Shown piece after piece: positions 16,755 to 24,500 of a DNA stretch of 38,333 nt. Source of the DNA: Thermoanaerobaculum aquaticum (lineage in GTDB: Bacteria > Acidobacteriota > UBA4820); the NCBI GenBank assembly GCA_020722885.1, contig DYJZ01000007.1, positions 1-38,333 on the forward strand. Reading direction: 5' to 3'. A program made the translations under genes and the position numbers. Numbering within the stretch: the first letter of the stretch is position 1; every line of letters begins with the position of its first letter. Under the pieces are notes generated by a model. It searched no databases and had not been told where the DNA came from. It saw only the letters and a list, made by a program, of their open reading frames with translations.

Positions 16755-17799
16755 ATCCCGCCTTTACAAACGCAATTCTCTCTTCTGAGAAAGATTTTCG
16801 AGGATGGTAAGGGTGAATCCTGTTTGAAAGCATTACCATTATCTGACCCTCTTCGTCAATATAAAGAAATGTTCCAGTAAAACCTTCATGAGCCAAACTT
16901 CCTTTCTTCAAAACCTGTCCTAAACTCCATCCTTCAGTGGAAGAAATTTTAAAGGCTGCGCTCCTTTCCTCCCCATTTTTAGCCTCTCCTCTTTTATAAC
17001 ATAATTCTAATACTTTTTTATCAAGAAAAGAAGAAGACTTTAAATAGCATTTTAGAAGCCCAAATACTCCTCTCAATGTTGCAAAAAGACCTGCGTTCCC
17101 CGCAACTCCTCCAAGAAACCTTGCATTGCCGTCGTGAACCACACCCCAGAGCCCTTCTTCGGGAATTGCAGGAGGTGTAGCCCCTTCTTTTTCTGCCATC
17201 TCTTTTTCAAATTCTCCATTCATCTCCGTTCCTGCAATTTTTTCTTTTTCTGATAAATCGGGGTTGAAGGAAGCATCATTTTTAGTTAGACCAAGTGGCT
17301 CTCTTATTAGTTTAACAAAAAGCTTATCGAGAGTGTCACCAAGATTCTTTTCAAGAATAAAGCCAAGTAATATATATCCGAGGCAGGAATAAAGAGCCTC
17401 CTCCTTTGGTTTTTTTCTTTCAATTTTATTGAGAAGAAAATCTTCAACCTCTTCTCTGTCCTTAAATTTATAAAGAGGATACCATGCAGGAAGACCAGAT
17501 TCGTGTCTTAATAGGTCAATTACTGTAAAAGAACCTTTACAACCATCCACAGGCATGAAAAGATCAAGTTTTCCTTCAGAAAATGCCTTCAGAGCAATGA
17601 GAGAAGTTACAAGCGGTTTAGTAAGGGAAGCAACATCAAAAAGTGTATCCCTTCTTGCGACGATTTTCCTTGGTGTAATGAGTGAATATCCTCCAACAAA
17701 TTCACTAAGAACATTCTCCTCTTTTGCAATAAGGTATGCAACTGCAGGGCAGGAGAACAAAATTTTTTTGTTAAAAAGAGTCAGACTCTCTCCTGCCAT
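16735..17799 (-). CDS. Beta-lactamase-fold serine hydrolase
   Basis: This 354-residue protein belongs to the class C beta-lactamase / penicillin-binding protein family: SLTK at 58-61 (nucleophile Ser58 and Lys61), YSC at 137-139 in the YxN position, and HEG at 304-306 in place of KTG. Such proteins act as D-amino acid peptidases, esterases or amidases. There is no obvious signal peptide, suggesting a cytoplasmic protein, which would be unusual for a peptidoglycan enzyme. It sits between the Gfo/Idh and tonB-like genes, overlapping both by about 20 bases. The Asn-to-Cys change in the second motif is notable. Confidence 0.8.
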   Translation of the reverse strand: MAGESLTLFNKKILFSCPAVAYLIAKEENVLSEFVGGYSLITPRKIVARRDTLFDVASLTKPLVTSLIALKAFSEGKLDLFMPVDGCKGSFTVIDLLRHESGLPAWYPLYKFKDREEVEDFLLNKIERKKPKEEALYSCLGYILLGFILEKNLGDTLDKLFVKLIREPLGLTKNDASFNPDLSEKEKIAGTEMNGEFEKEMAEKEGATPPAIPEEGLWGVVHDGNARFLGGVAGNAGLFATLRGVFGLLKCYLKSSSFLDKKVLELCYKRGEAKNGEERSAAFKISSTEGWSLGQVLKKGSLAHEGFTGTFLYIDEEGQIMVMLSNRIHPYHPRKSFSEERIAFVKAGYEILEG

Positions 17800-18719
17800 C
17801 TTTTTAATATTTTTTCCACTATTTCTGCTGCCACTTTTACAGCTTCTCTGGCTGAGATTCCGTCAACTTTTGGCTTTTCCTTCCCATTTACAACCTGAAT
17901 GAAATGTTCTAATTCTGCCCTTAGAGGTTCCTTCTTTTCAACATTAATTTCAAGTTTTGTTATAACCTTTTGTCCATTTTCATCAGAAACTCTGTAGGCT
18001 TCAACGCTCTGATCCGAGTAATCGACTGAAAAATAGGAACTTTTTTCAAAGAGTCTGAGTTTTCTTATTTTGTCCCTCGAAATTCTGCTTGCAGTCAAAT
18101 TGCACACGCACCCAGATTCATAATATATTCTTGCATTTGCTATGTCTATGTGGTTTGAAAGAACAGCAACGCCTATAGCGTCAATCTCTTCAATTTTGCT
18201 TTTTATAAGTGATGAAGCTATTTCGATATCGTGTATCATAAGGTCATAAACAACATCAACATCAAGTGACCTTCCGGTAAAGACACCGAGGCGATGAATC
18301 TCCAGAAAACCTGGTTTTTTAACTTCCTTAAAAACACATTTAACTGCAGGGTTAAAATGTTCAATATGTCCTACAAGAAGTTTTGACCCGAATTTGAGAG
18401 AAGTTTCAACTATTGAATCACACTCTCTTACTGATGAAGCAAGTGGCTTTTCACAAAGAACAGAAATTCCCCTTTCAAGGAAATAGTTGGCTATTTCTTT
18501 ATGTAAAGTTGTAGGTGCTGAAACCACAACAGCATCAATATCTTTAAGTTTTGTGTAATCTAAAAAATAGGAAGTTTTAAATTTTTCTGCAATTTCCCTG
18601 GCTCTTTCCAGATTCGAATCAACAACAGCAGATAGTTCACAACCTTCAAGAGAAGAGAGGATTCTTGCATGATGCTGTCCTAACGCTCCAACCCCTACAA
18701 CTGCTACTTTTAAAGGCAT
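17781..18719 (-). CDS. Gfo/Idh/MocA-family sugar oxidoreductase, candidate UDP-GlcNAc 3-dehydrogenase (GnnA-like)
   Basis: The 312-residue protein has an N-terminal Rossmann fold (GVGALG at 9-14), the family EKP motif at 90-92 with catalytic Lys91, GHIEHFNPA at 117-125, and the active-site Asp159 and His163 (DLMIH). It directly abuts lpxA with no spacer. In Acidithiobacillus ferrooxidans the homologous gnnA lies beside lpxA and, with the aminotransferase GnnB, makes UDP-2,3-diamino-glucose so that lipid A carries amide-linked chains. That makes this a GnnA candidate by position. No gnnB is present in the window, and similar oxidoreductases occur beside lpxA in species where the link is untested. 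Confidence 0.82.
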   Translation of the reverse strand: MPLKVAVVGVGALGQHHARILSSLEGCELSAVVDSNLERAREIAEKFKTSYFLDYTKLKDIDAVVVSAPTTLHKEIANYFLERGISVLCEKPLASSVRECDSIVETSLKFGSKLLVGHIEHFNPAVKCVFKEVKKPGFLEIHRLGVFTGRSLDVDVVYDLMIHDIEIASSLIKSKIEEIDAIGVAVLSNHIDIANARIYYESGCVCNLTASRISRDKIRKLRLFEKSSYFSVDYSDQSVEAYRVSDENGQKVITKLEINVEKKEPLRAELEHFIQVVNGKEKPKVDGISAREAVKVAAEIVEKILKRWQERV

Positions 18720-19502
18720 TTATCTTTGGATCCCCCTTTTTGATTCCCTGATAAATTTTAGAAGATACTCGACTTCTTTGACATTTCCATATTTTTCCTC
18801 AACGACTGGCAGTGCTTCAGAAAGGAGCATTCTGGAATTAAAAAGAAGTCTATAGGCAGATTGAAGCGCTTTTATTGTTTCTGCGGGAAAACCTTTTCTT
18901 TCAAGCCCTATTGTGTTAATTCCATATATTTTTCCCTCTCCCCTTGACCCAACCGTCTTTATAAAGGGAAGAACATCCCTTGTCAAAATAGAGCCTCCAC
19001 CAATAAAAGCGTACTCGCCAACTCTGCAGAATTGATGGATGGCAGATAGTGCTCCAACCGTAGCAAAAGAACCAACTGTCACATGCCCTGCAAGTGTGGC
19101 ATTGTTTGCAAATATAACATTGTTACCAACTCTGCAATCATGTGCTATATGCGCATAAGCCATATAAAGACAGTTACTACCTATCCTTGTTATTTTCTCT
19201 TCTTTCGTGGTAGCCCTGTTTACCGTAACAAACTCTCTAAAAATGTTGTTGTCTCCAATTATAAGCTGGGTTTCCTCACCTTTGTAACTGGTATCCTGAG
19301 GAGGCCCACCAATTGCTGCATGCGAAACAAAGATATTTCCATCTCCAATTGTAGTTTTACCGGATATAACGCAATTTGGACCTATCTTGCAATTTTTACC
19401 TATTTTTACATCCTTACCAATATAAGCAAATGGGCCTACAACCGTTCCCTCTCCTATCTCTGCACCATTTTCAACTACAGCGAATCTACTTATTTCAACC
19501 AT
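18720..19502 (-). CDS. lpxA: UDP-N-acetylglucosamine acyltransferase LpxA
   Basis: This 260-residue left-handed beta-helix protein closely matches LpxA (E. coli 262): hexapeptide repeats through residue 190, the [12 protein letters not shown] motif, HIAHDC with catalytic His at 121 (E. coli His125), HQFCRVG near 146, and the C-terminal helical domain ([10 protein letters not shown]). It transfers a 3-hydroxyacyl chain from ACP to the sugar 3-position, the first step of lipid A. Gly159 corresponds to E. coli Gly173, the residue that allows a long acyl chain, so a C14-type chain is plausible. The start at 19502 is chosen by homology; it overlaps fabZ by 8 bases. An in-frame extension to 19559 would lie inside fabZ. 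Confidence 0.93.
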   Translation of the reverse strand: MVEISRFAVVENGAEIGEGTVVGPFAYIGKDVKIGKNCKIGPNCVISGKTTIGDGNIFVSHAAIGGPPQDTSYKGEETQLIIGDNNIFREFVTVNRATTKEEKITRIGSNCLYMAYAHIAHDCRVGNNVIFANNATLAGHVTVGSFATVGALSAIHQFCRVGEYAFIGGGSILTRDVLPFIKTVGSRGEGKIYGINTIGLERKGFPAETIKALQSAYRLLFNSRMLLSEALPVVEEKYGNVKEVEYLLKFIRESKRGIQR

Positions 19503-19932
19503 TTTTTTTGACCATCGCACACAGAACCGTCGCCTCACATGCAAGTTCATTTCCCACATAAGCCTTTCCGTGTAGTTTGGCGGTAACAGACTTAATTTTT
19601 AAAACCTCAAGTTCAAATCGCAAAACATCGCCAGGAACAACAGGTTTTCTGAAGCGTGCTTCGTCTATCCCGGCAAAAAGGGCGAGATTTTCTTTTCTGT
19701 TCTCAATATTTTTAAGTAGAAGAACGGCACCAACCTGCGCCATAGCCTCAATTATTAAGACACCTGGCATAACCTTTTTTCCAGGAAAATGTCCCTGGAA
19801 AAAAGGCTCATTTATTGTCACATTTTTAATTCCTACTATTCTTTTCCCCTCCTCAATTTCAATTATTTTATCGACGAGGAGAAATGGGTATCTGTGAGGA
19901 AGAATATCCATTATTTCTTCTATGTTAATCAT
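19495..19932 (-). CDS. fabZ: 3-hydroxyacyl-ACP dehydratase FabZ
   Basis: This 145-residue hot-dog-fold protein shows the FabZ signatures [21 protein letters not shown] with catalytic His48, and the catalytic Glu62 in IIEAMAQ. It dehydrates 3-hydroxyacyl-ACP in fatty acid elongation and competes with LpxA and LpxD for the same hydroxyacyl-ACP pool, which explains their common clustering. Its start overlaps the lpxD stop by 4 bases (coupled translation). Confidence 0.93.
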   Translation of the reverse strand: MINIEEIMDILPHRYPFLLVDKIIEIEEGKRIVGIKNVTINEPFFQGHFPGKKVMPGVLIIEAMAQVGAVLLLKNIENRKENLALFAGIDEARFRKPVVPGDVLRFELEVLKIKSVTAKLHGKAYVGNELACEATVLCAMVKKNG

Positions 19933-20924
19933 TTTTCATTCTCCTTTTTTATTCTTTGATAAATTTCGTCAAGTTTTTTTAGAAGCGCCTGCTCTTTCAG
20001 CCATTTCCTGTGCTCCCGTGCCGGTATACCAGTAAAATGGCTCCTTTCCGGAACATCTCTTGTGACTGCTGATTTTGCCCCTATAACAGAAAAACTCCCG
20101 ATTTTTATGTGTCCAACCACTCCTGATTGACCGGACATTATCACTCCATCGCCAAGTTTTGTTGAACCACTTATACCTGACTGGGCTATTATCACGCAGT
20201 TTTTTCCCAGAATCACATTGTGGGCAATCTGACAGAGATTGTCTATTTTGCTTCCTTCACCTATCAAAGTTTTTTCAAGAGCCCCTCTGTCAATTGTTGT
20301 GTTTGCACCTATTTCAACATCGTTTTCTATTATTACCTTTCCAATCTGGGGAACTTTTCTAATTGAGCCGTTATCCTCCGCATATCCAAAACCGTCAGAC
20401 CCCACAACCACTCCCGAATGAAGTATAACTTTGTCCTTCAATTTTACATTATCATAAAGAACCACTCTCGGATAAATATGGCAGTTTTCTCCTATCTCGC
20501 AGTTATCTCCAATTACACAACCTGCCTCAATAACACTTTTTTTACCAATTTTACAGTTCTTTCCTATTACAACATAAGCCCCGATATAACAATCTGACTC
20601 TATTTCAGTGCCATTGCCAACTATTGCAGTCTTGTGAATTTCTGGAACAAACTCTTTTGAGGGATAAAAAATGATAAGAGCTTTAGCCCATGCAGCATAG
20701 GGATTTTTGTGCAGCAGCAAAGTTTTTTCTTCAAGACCTTCAGAAATTGATGTTAAAATTGCCCCTGCAGCGCTTTCTCTTGCAATACCAACATATTTTA
20801 AGTTGCTTAGAAAAGTTAAAGATCTTTCATTTGCAGAAGAAAGGGAAGAAAGATTTTCAATTTCCTTCTCCCCATCTCCTACAAGTTCTGCCTCAAGTTT
20901 CTCGGCAAGTTCTTTTAGCCTCAT
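19929..20924 (-). CDS. lpxD: UDP-3-O-acylglucosamine N-acyltransferase LpxD
   Basis: The 331-residue protein has the LpxD layout: an N-terminal uridine-binding domain (1-95), a left-handed beta-helix of hexapeptide repeats (about 100-300) including the SDGFGYA motif and the catalytic His235 in QIAHNV, and a short C-terminal helix. It adds the second 3-hydroxyacyl chain to the 2-amino group of the lipid A precursor. It starts 3 bases after the skp/ompH stop and is coupled to fabZ at its end. If the neighbouring Gfo/Idh enzyme supplies a 3-amino sugar, this enzyme would act on that variant precursor. Confidence 0.93.
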   Translation of the reverse strand: MRLKELAEKLEAELVGDGEKEIENLSSLSSANERSLTFLSNLKYVGIARESAAGAILTSISEGLEEKTLLLHKNPYAAWAKALIIFYPSKEFVPEIHKTAIVGNGTEIESDCYIGAYVVIGKNCKIGKKSVIEAGCVIGDNCEIGENCHIYPRVVLYDNVKLKDKVILHSGVVVGSDGFGYAEDNGSIRKVPQIGKVIIENDVEIGANTTIDRGALEKTLIGEGSKIDNLCQIAHNVILGKNCVIIAQSGISGSTKLGDGVIMSGQSGVVGHIKIGSFSVIGAKSAVTRDVPERSHFTGIPAREHRKWLKEQALLKKLDEIYQRIKKENEK

Positions 20925-20927
20925 ACT

Positions 20928-21440
20928 TTATTTGCCGGGATACGCCTTATCCATCTCAATAATTATATCCTGTGTAACATCGAGAGCATCCGCCGCAAAA
21001 AGGCAAAGATTTTTCTCAATTATAAGAGAATATCCCTTTGCAGCAGCATACTTTTTTATTACTGCATCCAGTTTGGCACCGAACTCGTCCTTCATCTTTG
21101 CACTTCTTGCATCCATATCATCCTGCGCACTTTTGGCAAGAGCCTGCGCTTCGTAATATTTTTGTTGAAATTCTGATCTCAAATCATCCTTTTTGTCTTC
21201 GGCAATTTTAGGGTCTTTTATTTTTTCATCAAGCATCTTAAGGTCAGATTCTTTGGCTTTAAGTTCGCTCTGCTTTAAATCAAAAAAAGATTGAAGCAGA
21301 CCCTTTATTCGCTGTCCTTCTTTTGATTTCTCAATAATTACCTGAGGGTCAATAACTGCAATTTTAATTTGCTGAGAAAAAACTGATACCGTCAACATTG
21401 AAACAACCACTGTCAATAGAACTGCAATCGTTTTACGCAT
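20928..21440 (-). CDS. skp: OmpH/Skp-family periplasmic chaperone
   Basis: The 170-residue protein has a signal peptide (about 1-22, ending near VFSQ), a beta strand segment KIAVIDPQVIIEKS, a long charged coiled-coil region (about 45-120) and a C-terminal segment AAAKGYSLIIEKN, as in Skp/OmpH. Skp trimers hold unfolded outer-membrane proteins in their tentacles on the way to BamA. The start at 21440 is set by GGAGG 5 bases upstream; an earlier in-frame ATG at 21452 has none. It lies 21 bases after bamA and before lpxD, the classical gene order. Confidence 0.9.
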   Translation of the reverse strand: MRKTIAVLLTVVVSMLTVSVFSQQIKIAVIDPQVIIEKSKEGQRIKGLLQSFFDLKQSELKAKESDLKMLDEKIKDPKIAEDKKDDLRSEFQQKYYEAQALAKSAQDDMDARSAKMKDEFGAKLDAVIKKYAAAKGYSLIIEKNLCLFAADALDVTQDIIIEMDKAYPGK

Positions 21441-21461
21441 ATAATCCTCCATATTTTAAAG

Positions 21462-23816
21462 TTAGAATGTTAATCCAATCGTAAATTGAAAGTGTGAAAA
21501 ATCATCACCCGGCTTTGGCTTCAGGTTTGTTGCCCATATTATCCTCAAAGGCACATTGAACATCGGAATAAAAAACCTTGCCTCAACTCCGGCATCTGCT
21601 CTATAATTTGAAAGTTCCCATTCCTGTCTTTCATGATAAGTATTGCCAATATCACAAAAAAGGGCGACATCCATTTGTTCAGTTAAATGAAAAACATATT
21701 CTATATTTGAAAGAAAGAACCTGTTTCCACCCTCTATCGTTCCAGTTTCTGCATCAACAAAATATCTTTCATCTTTCGTAAGAGGATAAACAGACCTTAC
21801 TCCAAATCCCCTTAAAGAATCTTCCCCACCCAAAAAATATCTTTCCCACAAAGGAATAGTTCTGCCTTCAAATGGTGTAATATAGCCTATCTGCAACCTG
21901 AAGGCTGTATTCTGCTTTTTGAATGTAGGAATGAATAAACTGCCGTCGTAGGTTGGTTTTAGAAAATAGTTATCCCCTCCAAAAGGACCGCCAGCAACAT
22001 TCAGGGTAAGATATGAAGACCAACCACGAGACGGTCTGAATGGATTGTTAACAGAGTTCCAGAAAAGTGTTCCAAAGCCTAAAGAGGTTGTTGTATCCCT
22101 CGTGTAAAGTCCGTAATAATTAACCTTGGGATAAATGTAGCTTTCAACATCTTTGACTTTGGACCTTTCATATTTGTATCCTAATTGATAACCAGCAAAA
22201 TCTCCCAAAGGAAAAGTTACAGCCGCAGAGCCTCCGCTTGCTAACTGGTCAAACTGAAGATAGGTTAATCTCTGATTGTAAATTGATGTGCTGAAACCTA
22301 TCCTGTGACCAAAGAACCAGGGATCAGAATAAGTTATTGAGTAAACTTTCTGTATCTTTCCAAAATCTGCATTCAGACTTAACGTCGTCCCTCTTCCGAG
22401 GAAATTGTATGTTCTGAATTGACCGGTGAGGTAGAAGCCATTAATCCCTCCGTAACCACCACCAAAAAGAAGTTCGTTTTTATTTGCTTCTGTACCCGAA
22501 ATCTTGATATCCACTTTATTTTCGTTTGGAACTTTTGTTATAACTGGATCTTCCTTTATGTCAAAAAGACCGGTCATTTTGAGCCTGTATAGCCCTCTTT
22601 CATATTTTTTATAGTTAAAGAGTTCCTGCTCATAAACCTGCATCTCTCTTCTTAAAACAAAATCCCTTGTTGAAACATTTCCAAAAAACTCAATCCGGTT
22701 CACAAAGTATTTCTCATTTTCAGTAATGGAAACTGAGACATCTACCACCTTGTCTTCTTTATTTCTTTTAAAAATAGGCGTAGCACTTGCATAAATGTAT
22801 CCTTTTTCGCCATATTTTTTTTCGAAAACCTTTAAAACTCCATCAAAGCCAACCTTGTTAAATGTTTTTCCCTTCGGGAATTTTATTCCTTTAAGAAGTT
22901 CTTCATCTGAAATTACTGTGTTACCCTCTATTGAGACATTTCCGAGAGTGTAAGACAGTCCTTCGGTTATGGGAATTGTAATTTTAATATTCTTTTTCTG
23001 CTTCTTTCCCTCTTTAACAATTTCTGTTTCAACAAGAGGGTCTCCAATTTCAACATCAATATATCCTTCACTTTCATAAAGCTCTATCAACCTTTTTTCA
23101 TCCTCCTGGTATCTGCTTTCCGAATAAATATCATGTCTTGTTATCCACGATAGGAACCAGTGTTCTCTTGTTTTCTTTAAGGCATCTTTTAGTTTCCTCT
23201 CACTAATAGCTTTTGCTCCCAAAAATTTTACTTCGCTTATTCTTGCCTTTGGTCCTTCTTCTATGTGGAAAATCACCGCAACCTGAGACTTACCAAGATT
23301 GTGAATTTCAGAAGATATTTCTACGTCAGGATATCCTTTTTCCGCCGCTATATATCTCAAAGCTGCTTCTGCTTTTTTTATTGTATCAAAATTCAGTACT
23401 GTTCCAGTCTTTACTTCGGCTTTGTTTTCTTTCAATTTATCCAGAATGCTCGTTGAAGTAAGCTTTTTTGAACCTTTGAATTCAACAGACGAAATTATTG
23501 GTTTTTCCTTTATTTTGAATATAATTTCTATACCTTCTGCGCTCTCTTCCTCTTCAACAGACAAATCCTCAAAAAGACCAGAATCCCATATTCTTTTAAA
23601 CTCCCTTTTTACTGTTTCTTCATCATAAACCTGATTGGGACGAAGGGAGGTCAGAGCCATAAAAGCCTCCTGAGTAATCCTGTCAGCTCCCACAAGAGTT
23701 ATTTTTACTATTCTCTTTTCCTGCGCACTTACAGCAACAAAAAAAACCAAAATAGAAAAGACCATCAAAAATCTGACAAAAAACCCTCTTGAACCTAAAA
23801 ACAGTTTTTGTTCCAT
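21462..23816 (-). CDS. bamA: Outer membrane protein assembly factor BamA
   Basis: This 784-residue protein has a signal peptide (about 1-32), five POTRA domains (about 35-450, with turns such as VEFKGSKKLTS, VKFLGAKAIS, VSIEGNTVIS and IEFFGNVSTRD) and a 16-strand beta-barrel to the C-terminal Phe. The conserved loop L6 motif appears as LRGFGVRS, and the last strand FQFTIGLTF has the outer-membrane insertion signature. BamA folds and inserts beta-barrel proteins. It is the first gene of the envelope operon. A small inverted repeat (TTCCC/GGGAA, 23830-23845) lies in its leader. No convincing -35/-10 pair was found upstream. Confidence 0.94.
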   Translation of the reverse strand: MEQKLFLGSRGFFVRFLMVFSILVFFVAVSAQEKRIVKITLVGADRITQEAFMALTSLRPNQVYDEETVKREFKRIWDSGLFEDLSVEEEESAEGIEIIFKIKEKPIISSVEFKGSKKLTSTSILDKLKENKAEVKTGTVLNFDTIKKAEAALRYIAAEKGYPDVEISSEIHNLGKSQVAVIFHIEEGPKARISEVKFLGAKAISERKLKDALKKTREHWFLSWITRHDIYSESRYQEDEKRLIELYESEGYIDVEIGDPLVETEIVKEGKKQKKNIKITIPITEGLSYTLGNVSIEGNTVISDEELLKGIKFPKGKTFNKVGFDGVLKVFEKKYGEKGYIYASATPIFKRNKEDKVVDVSVSITENEKYFVNRIEFFGNVSTRDFVLRREMQVYEQELFNYKKYERGLYRLKMTGLFDIKEDPVITKVPNENKVDIKISGTEANKNELLFGGGYGGINGFYLTGQFRTYNFLGRGTTLSLNADFGKIQKVYSITYSDPWFFGHRIGFSTSIYNQRLTYLQFDQLASGGSAAVTFPLGDFAGYQLGYKYERSKVKDVESYIYPKVNYYGLYTRDTTTSLGFGTLFWNSVNNPFRPSRGWSSYLTLNVAGGPFGGDNYFLKPTYDGSLFIPTFKKQNTAFRLQIGYITPFEGRTIPLWERYFLGGEDSLRGFGVRSVYPLTKDERYFVDAETGTIEGGNRFFLSNIEYVFHLTEQMDVALFCDIGNTYHERQEWELSNYRADAGVEARFFIPMFNVPLRIIWATNLKPKPGDDFSHFQFTIGLTF

Positions 23817-23969
23817 CTTCTCTTTCCAATTCCCAACTTCGGGAACATTAAAGGATAAAGTATATCACTATTTGCCATTTTTTTCATCTCTTTTAAAGAA
23901 TCCCACACTATATTGGACTTTTTTCGAGAGACAGGAGATGATAAGAAGAAAATGGGGAAGGAAAAAGCA

Positions 23970-24127
23970 GTCATTGCGAGCAGACGTAACCTGTCATTGC
24001 GAGTGCTCTCTAAAATTGTCATTGCGAGTGCTCCTTTGCAGCCCCCACTTACGAAGCAATCTCCCTCTTTTCAAACAAAGGAAGATCACTTCGTTTGTAT
24101 ATGCTTCGAAGTAAACCTCGTGATGAC
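23970..24127 (+). repeat. REP-like modular repeat, copy A
   Basis: GTCATTGCGAG occurs three times in tandem (23970, 23993 and 24018), about 23-25 bases apart, with partly shared text between (TGCTCTCTAAA). An imperfect palindrome follows: ACGAAGCAATCT (24051-24062) pairs with AGATCACTTCGT (24083-24094), and the last GTCATTGCGAG pairs with CTCGTGATGAC (24117-24127), so most of the block can fold back. A second copy at 38029-38190 shares the same modules. Short palindromes of the GTCATTGCGAG type are, from memory, dispersed in many bacterial genomes. Reading frames across it are not genes. Confidence 0.85.
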
Positions 24128-24144
24128 AGTTAATTGTTATTAAC

Positions 24145-24265
24145 ACCAATTTGACATCAATAGTATACAAATCAACTCCACCCGTAGGCTGGAATACATA
24201 TTCCGGTCTGGACGAGGATTGGTTTCGTCGCCTGTGAATTGGTAAACGACGGATGTCAAATTGGT
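24145..24265. repeat. 121-bp fold-back element with inner hairpins
   Basis: Perfect 14-base inverted ends (24145-24158 and 24252-24265) continue inward as an imperfect stem to about 24176/24234 (14 of 18 inner positions can be paired or near-paired only in part). The apical part carries two adjacent hairpins: GGAATA/TATTCC (24191-24204, extendable to 24185-24210 with G-T pairs) and GACGAG/TTCGTC (24211-24229). It could be a small mobile element, a structured RNA or a DNA cruciform. No target-site duplication or transposase is visible. Confidence 0.6.
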
Positions 24266-24330
24266 ATAAGTTGAAAATAGGCGCATTCTGCAAAAGAAAA
24301 TATCGAAATCAGCAAAATTATCAAAAACAT
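24256..24330 (-). pseudogene. Stump of a secreted-protein gene
   Basis: On the minus strand, ATG at 24330 opens 24 codons reading as a signal peptide: hydrophobic LIILLISIFSFA, then ECAYFQLIPI, ending at TGA 24258-24256. The stop lies inside the right arm of the fold-back element, and no continuation is found beyond it. A good promoter lies upstream (24412-24440). The picture suits a gene cut short by insertion or deletion, though no clear Shine-Dalgarno sequence precedes the ATG, so it could also be chance coding next to a non-coding transcript. Confidence 0.35.
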
Positions 24331-24411
24331 AACGAGTTTTTTCTTTTTTTCCTCTTCTTTAACAGAAGCAAAAAAATTCACAAAAAAGACACTTTACTCT
24401 AATAAAACGAA

Positions 24412-24440
24412 ATAATATGTCAAGGAAAAATGATTGTCAA
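24412..24440 (-). promoter_or_regulatory. Strong sigma70-type promoter facing the truncated gene
   Basis: On the minus strand, a perfect TTGACA (24435-24440) and TATTAT (24412-24417, 5 of 6) are separated by exactly 17 bases. The RNA would start near 24405 and run into the truncated reading frame and the fold-back element. A second TTGACA at 24418-24423 lacks a good -10. No intact gene follows, making this promoter an orphan. Confidence 0.6.
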
Positions 24441-24500
24441 TAAATTATAACGGGGAAGTTCATCAAGAAAAAATGCGGGGTTAAAACTCTTACACTCTTT

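Larger units (their letters stand above)
23817..24500. other. Largest non-coding gap (684 bp) between ubiE and bamA
   Basis: The gap holds the bamA leader (23817-23870), REP-like copy A, the fold-back element, a gene stump and its promoter. Between 24441 and 24500, just downstream of ubiE, I see only AT-rich sequence with no convincing terminator hairpin. No tRNA, rRNA or intact reading frame was recognised. Confidence 0.7.

Noticed and set aside
19083-19511. 142-codon plus-strand frame opposite lpxA
   Set aside because: It is antisense to a highly conserved gene, has no ribosome site, and gives a protein of no recognisable type.
19503-19559. Longer lpxA start at 19559
   Set aside because: The extra 19 residues fall in fabZ out of frame and have no counterpart in LpxA, whose normal N-terminus begins at 19502.
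20707-21156. 149-codon plus-strand frame opposite lpxD and skp
   Set aside because: It is antisense to two certain genes and is an alanine/serine-rich product of their codon pattern.
23970-24028. Possible CRISPR array from regularly spaced GTCATTGCGAG units
   Set aside because: The 23-25 base period leaves only 12-14 bases between units, and that text is itself partly shared; there are no spacers and no cas genes.
23872-24143. Plus-strand reading frames across repeat copy A
   Set aside because: They are built from the GTCATTGCGAG units and the palindrome, have no ribosome site, and match the usual false reading frames of such repeats.
24145-24265. Integron attC site
   Set aside because: The inverted ends do not contain the RYYYAAC and GTTRRRY core sites, and no integrase or cassette gene is nearby.
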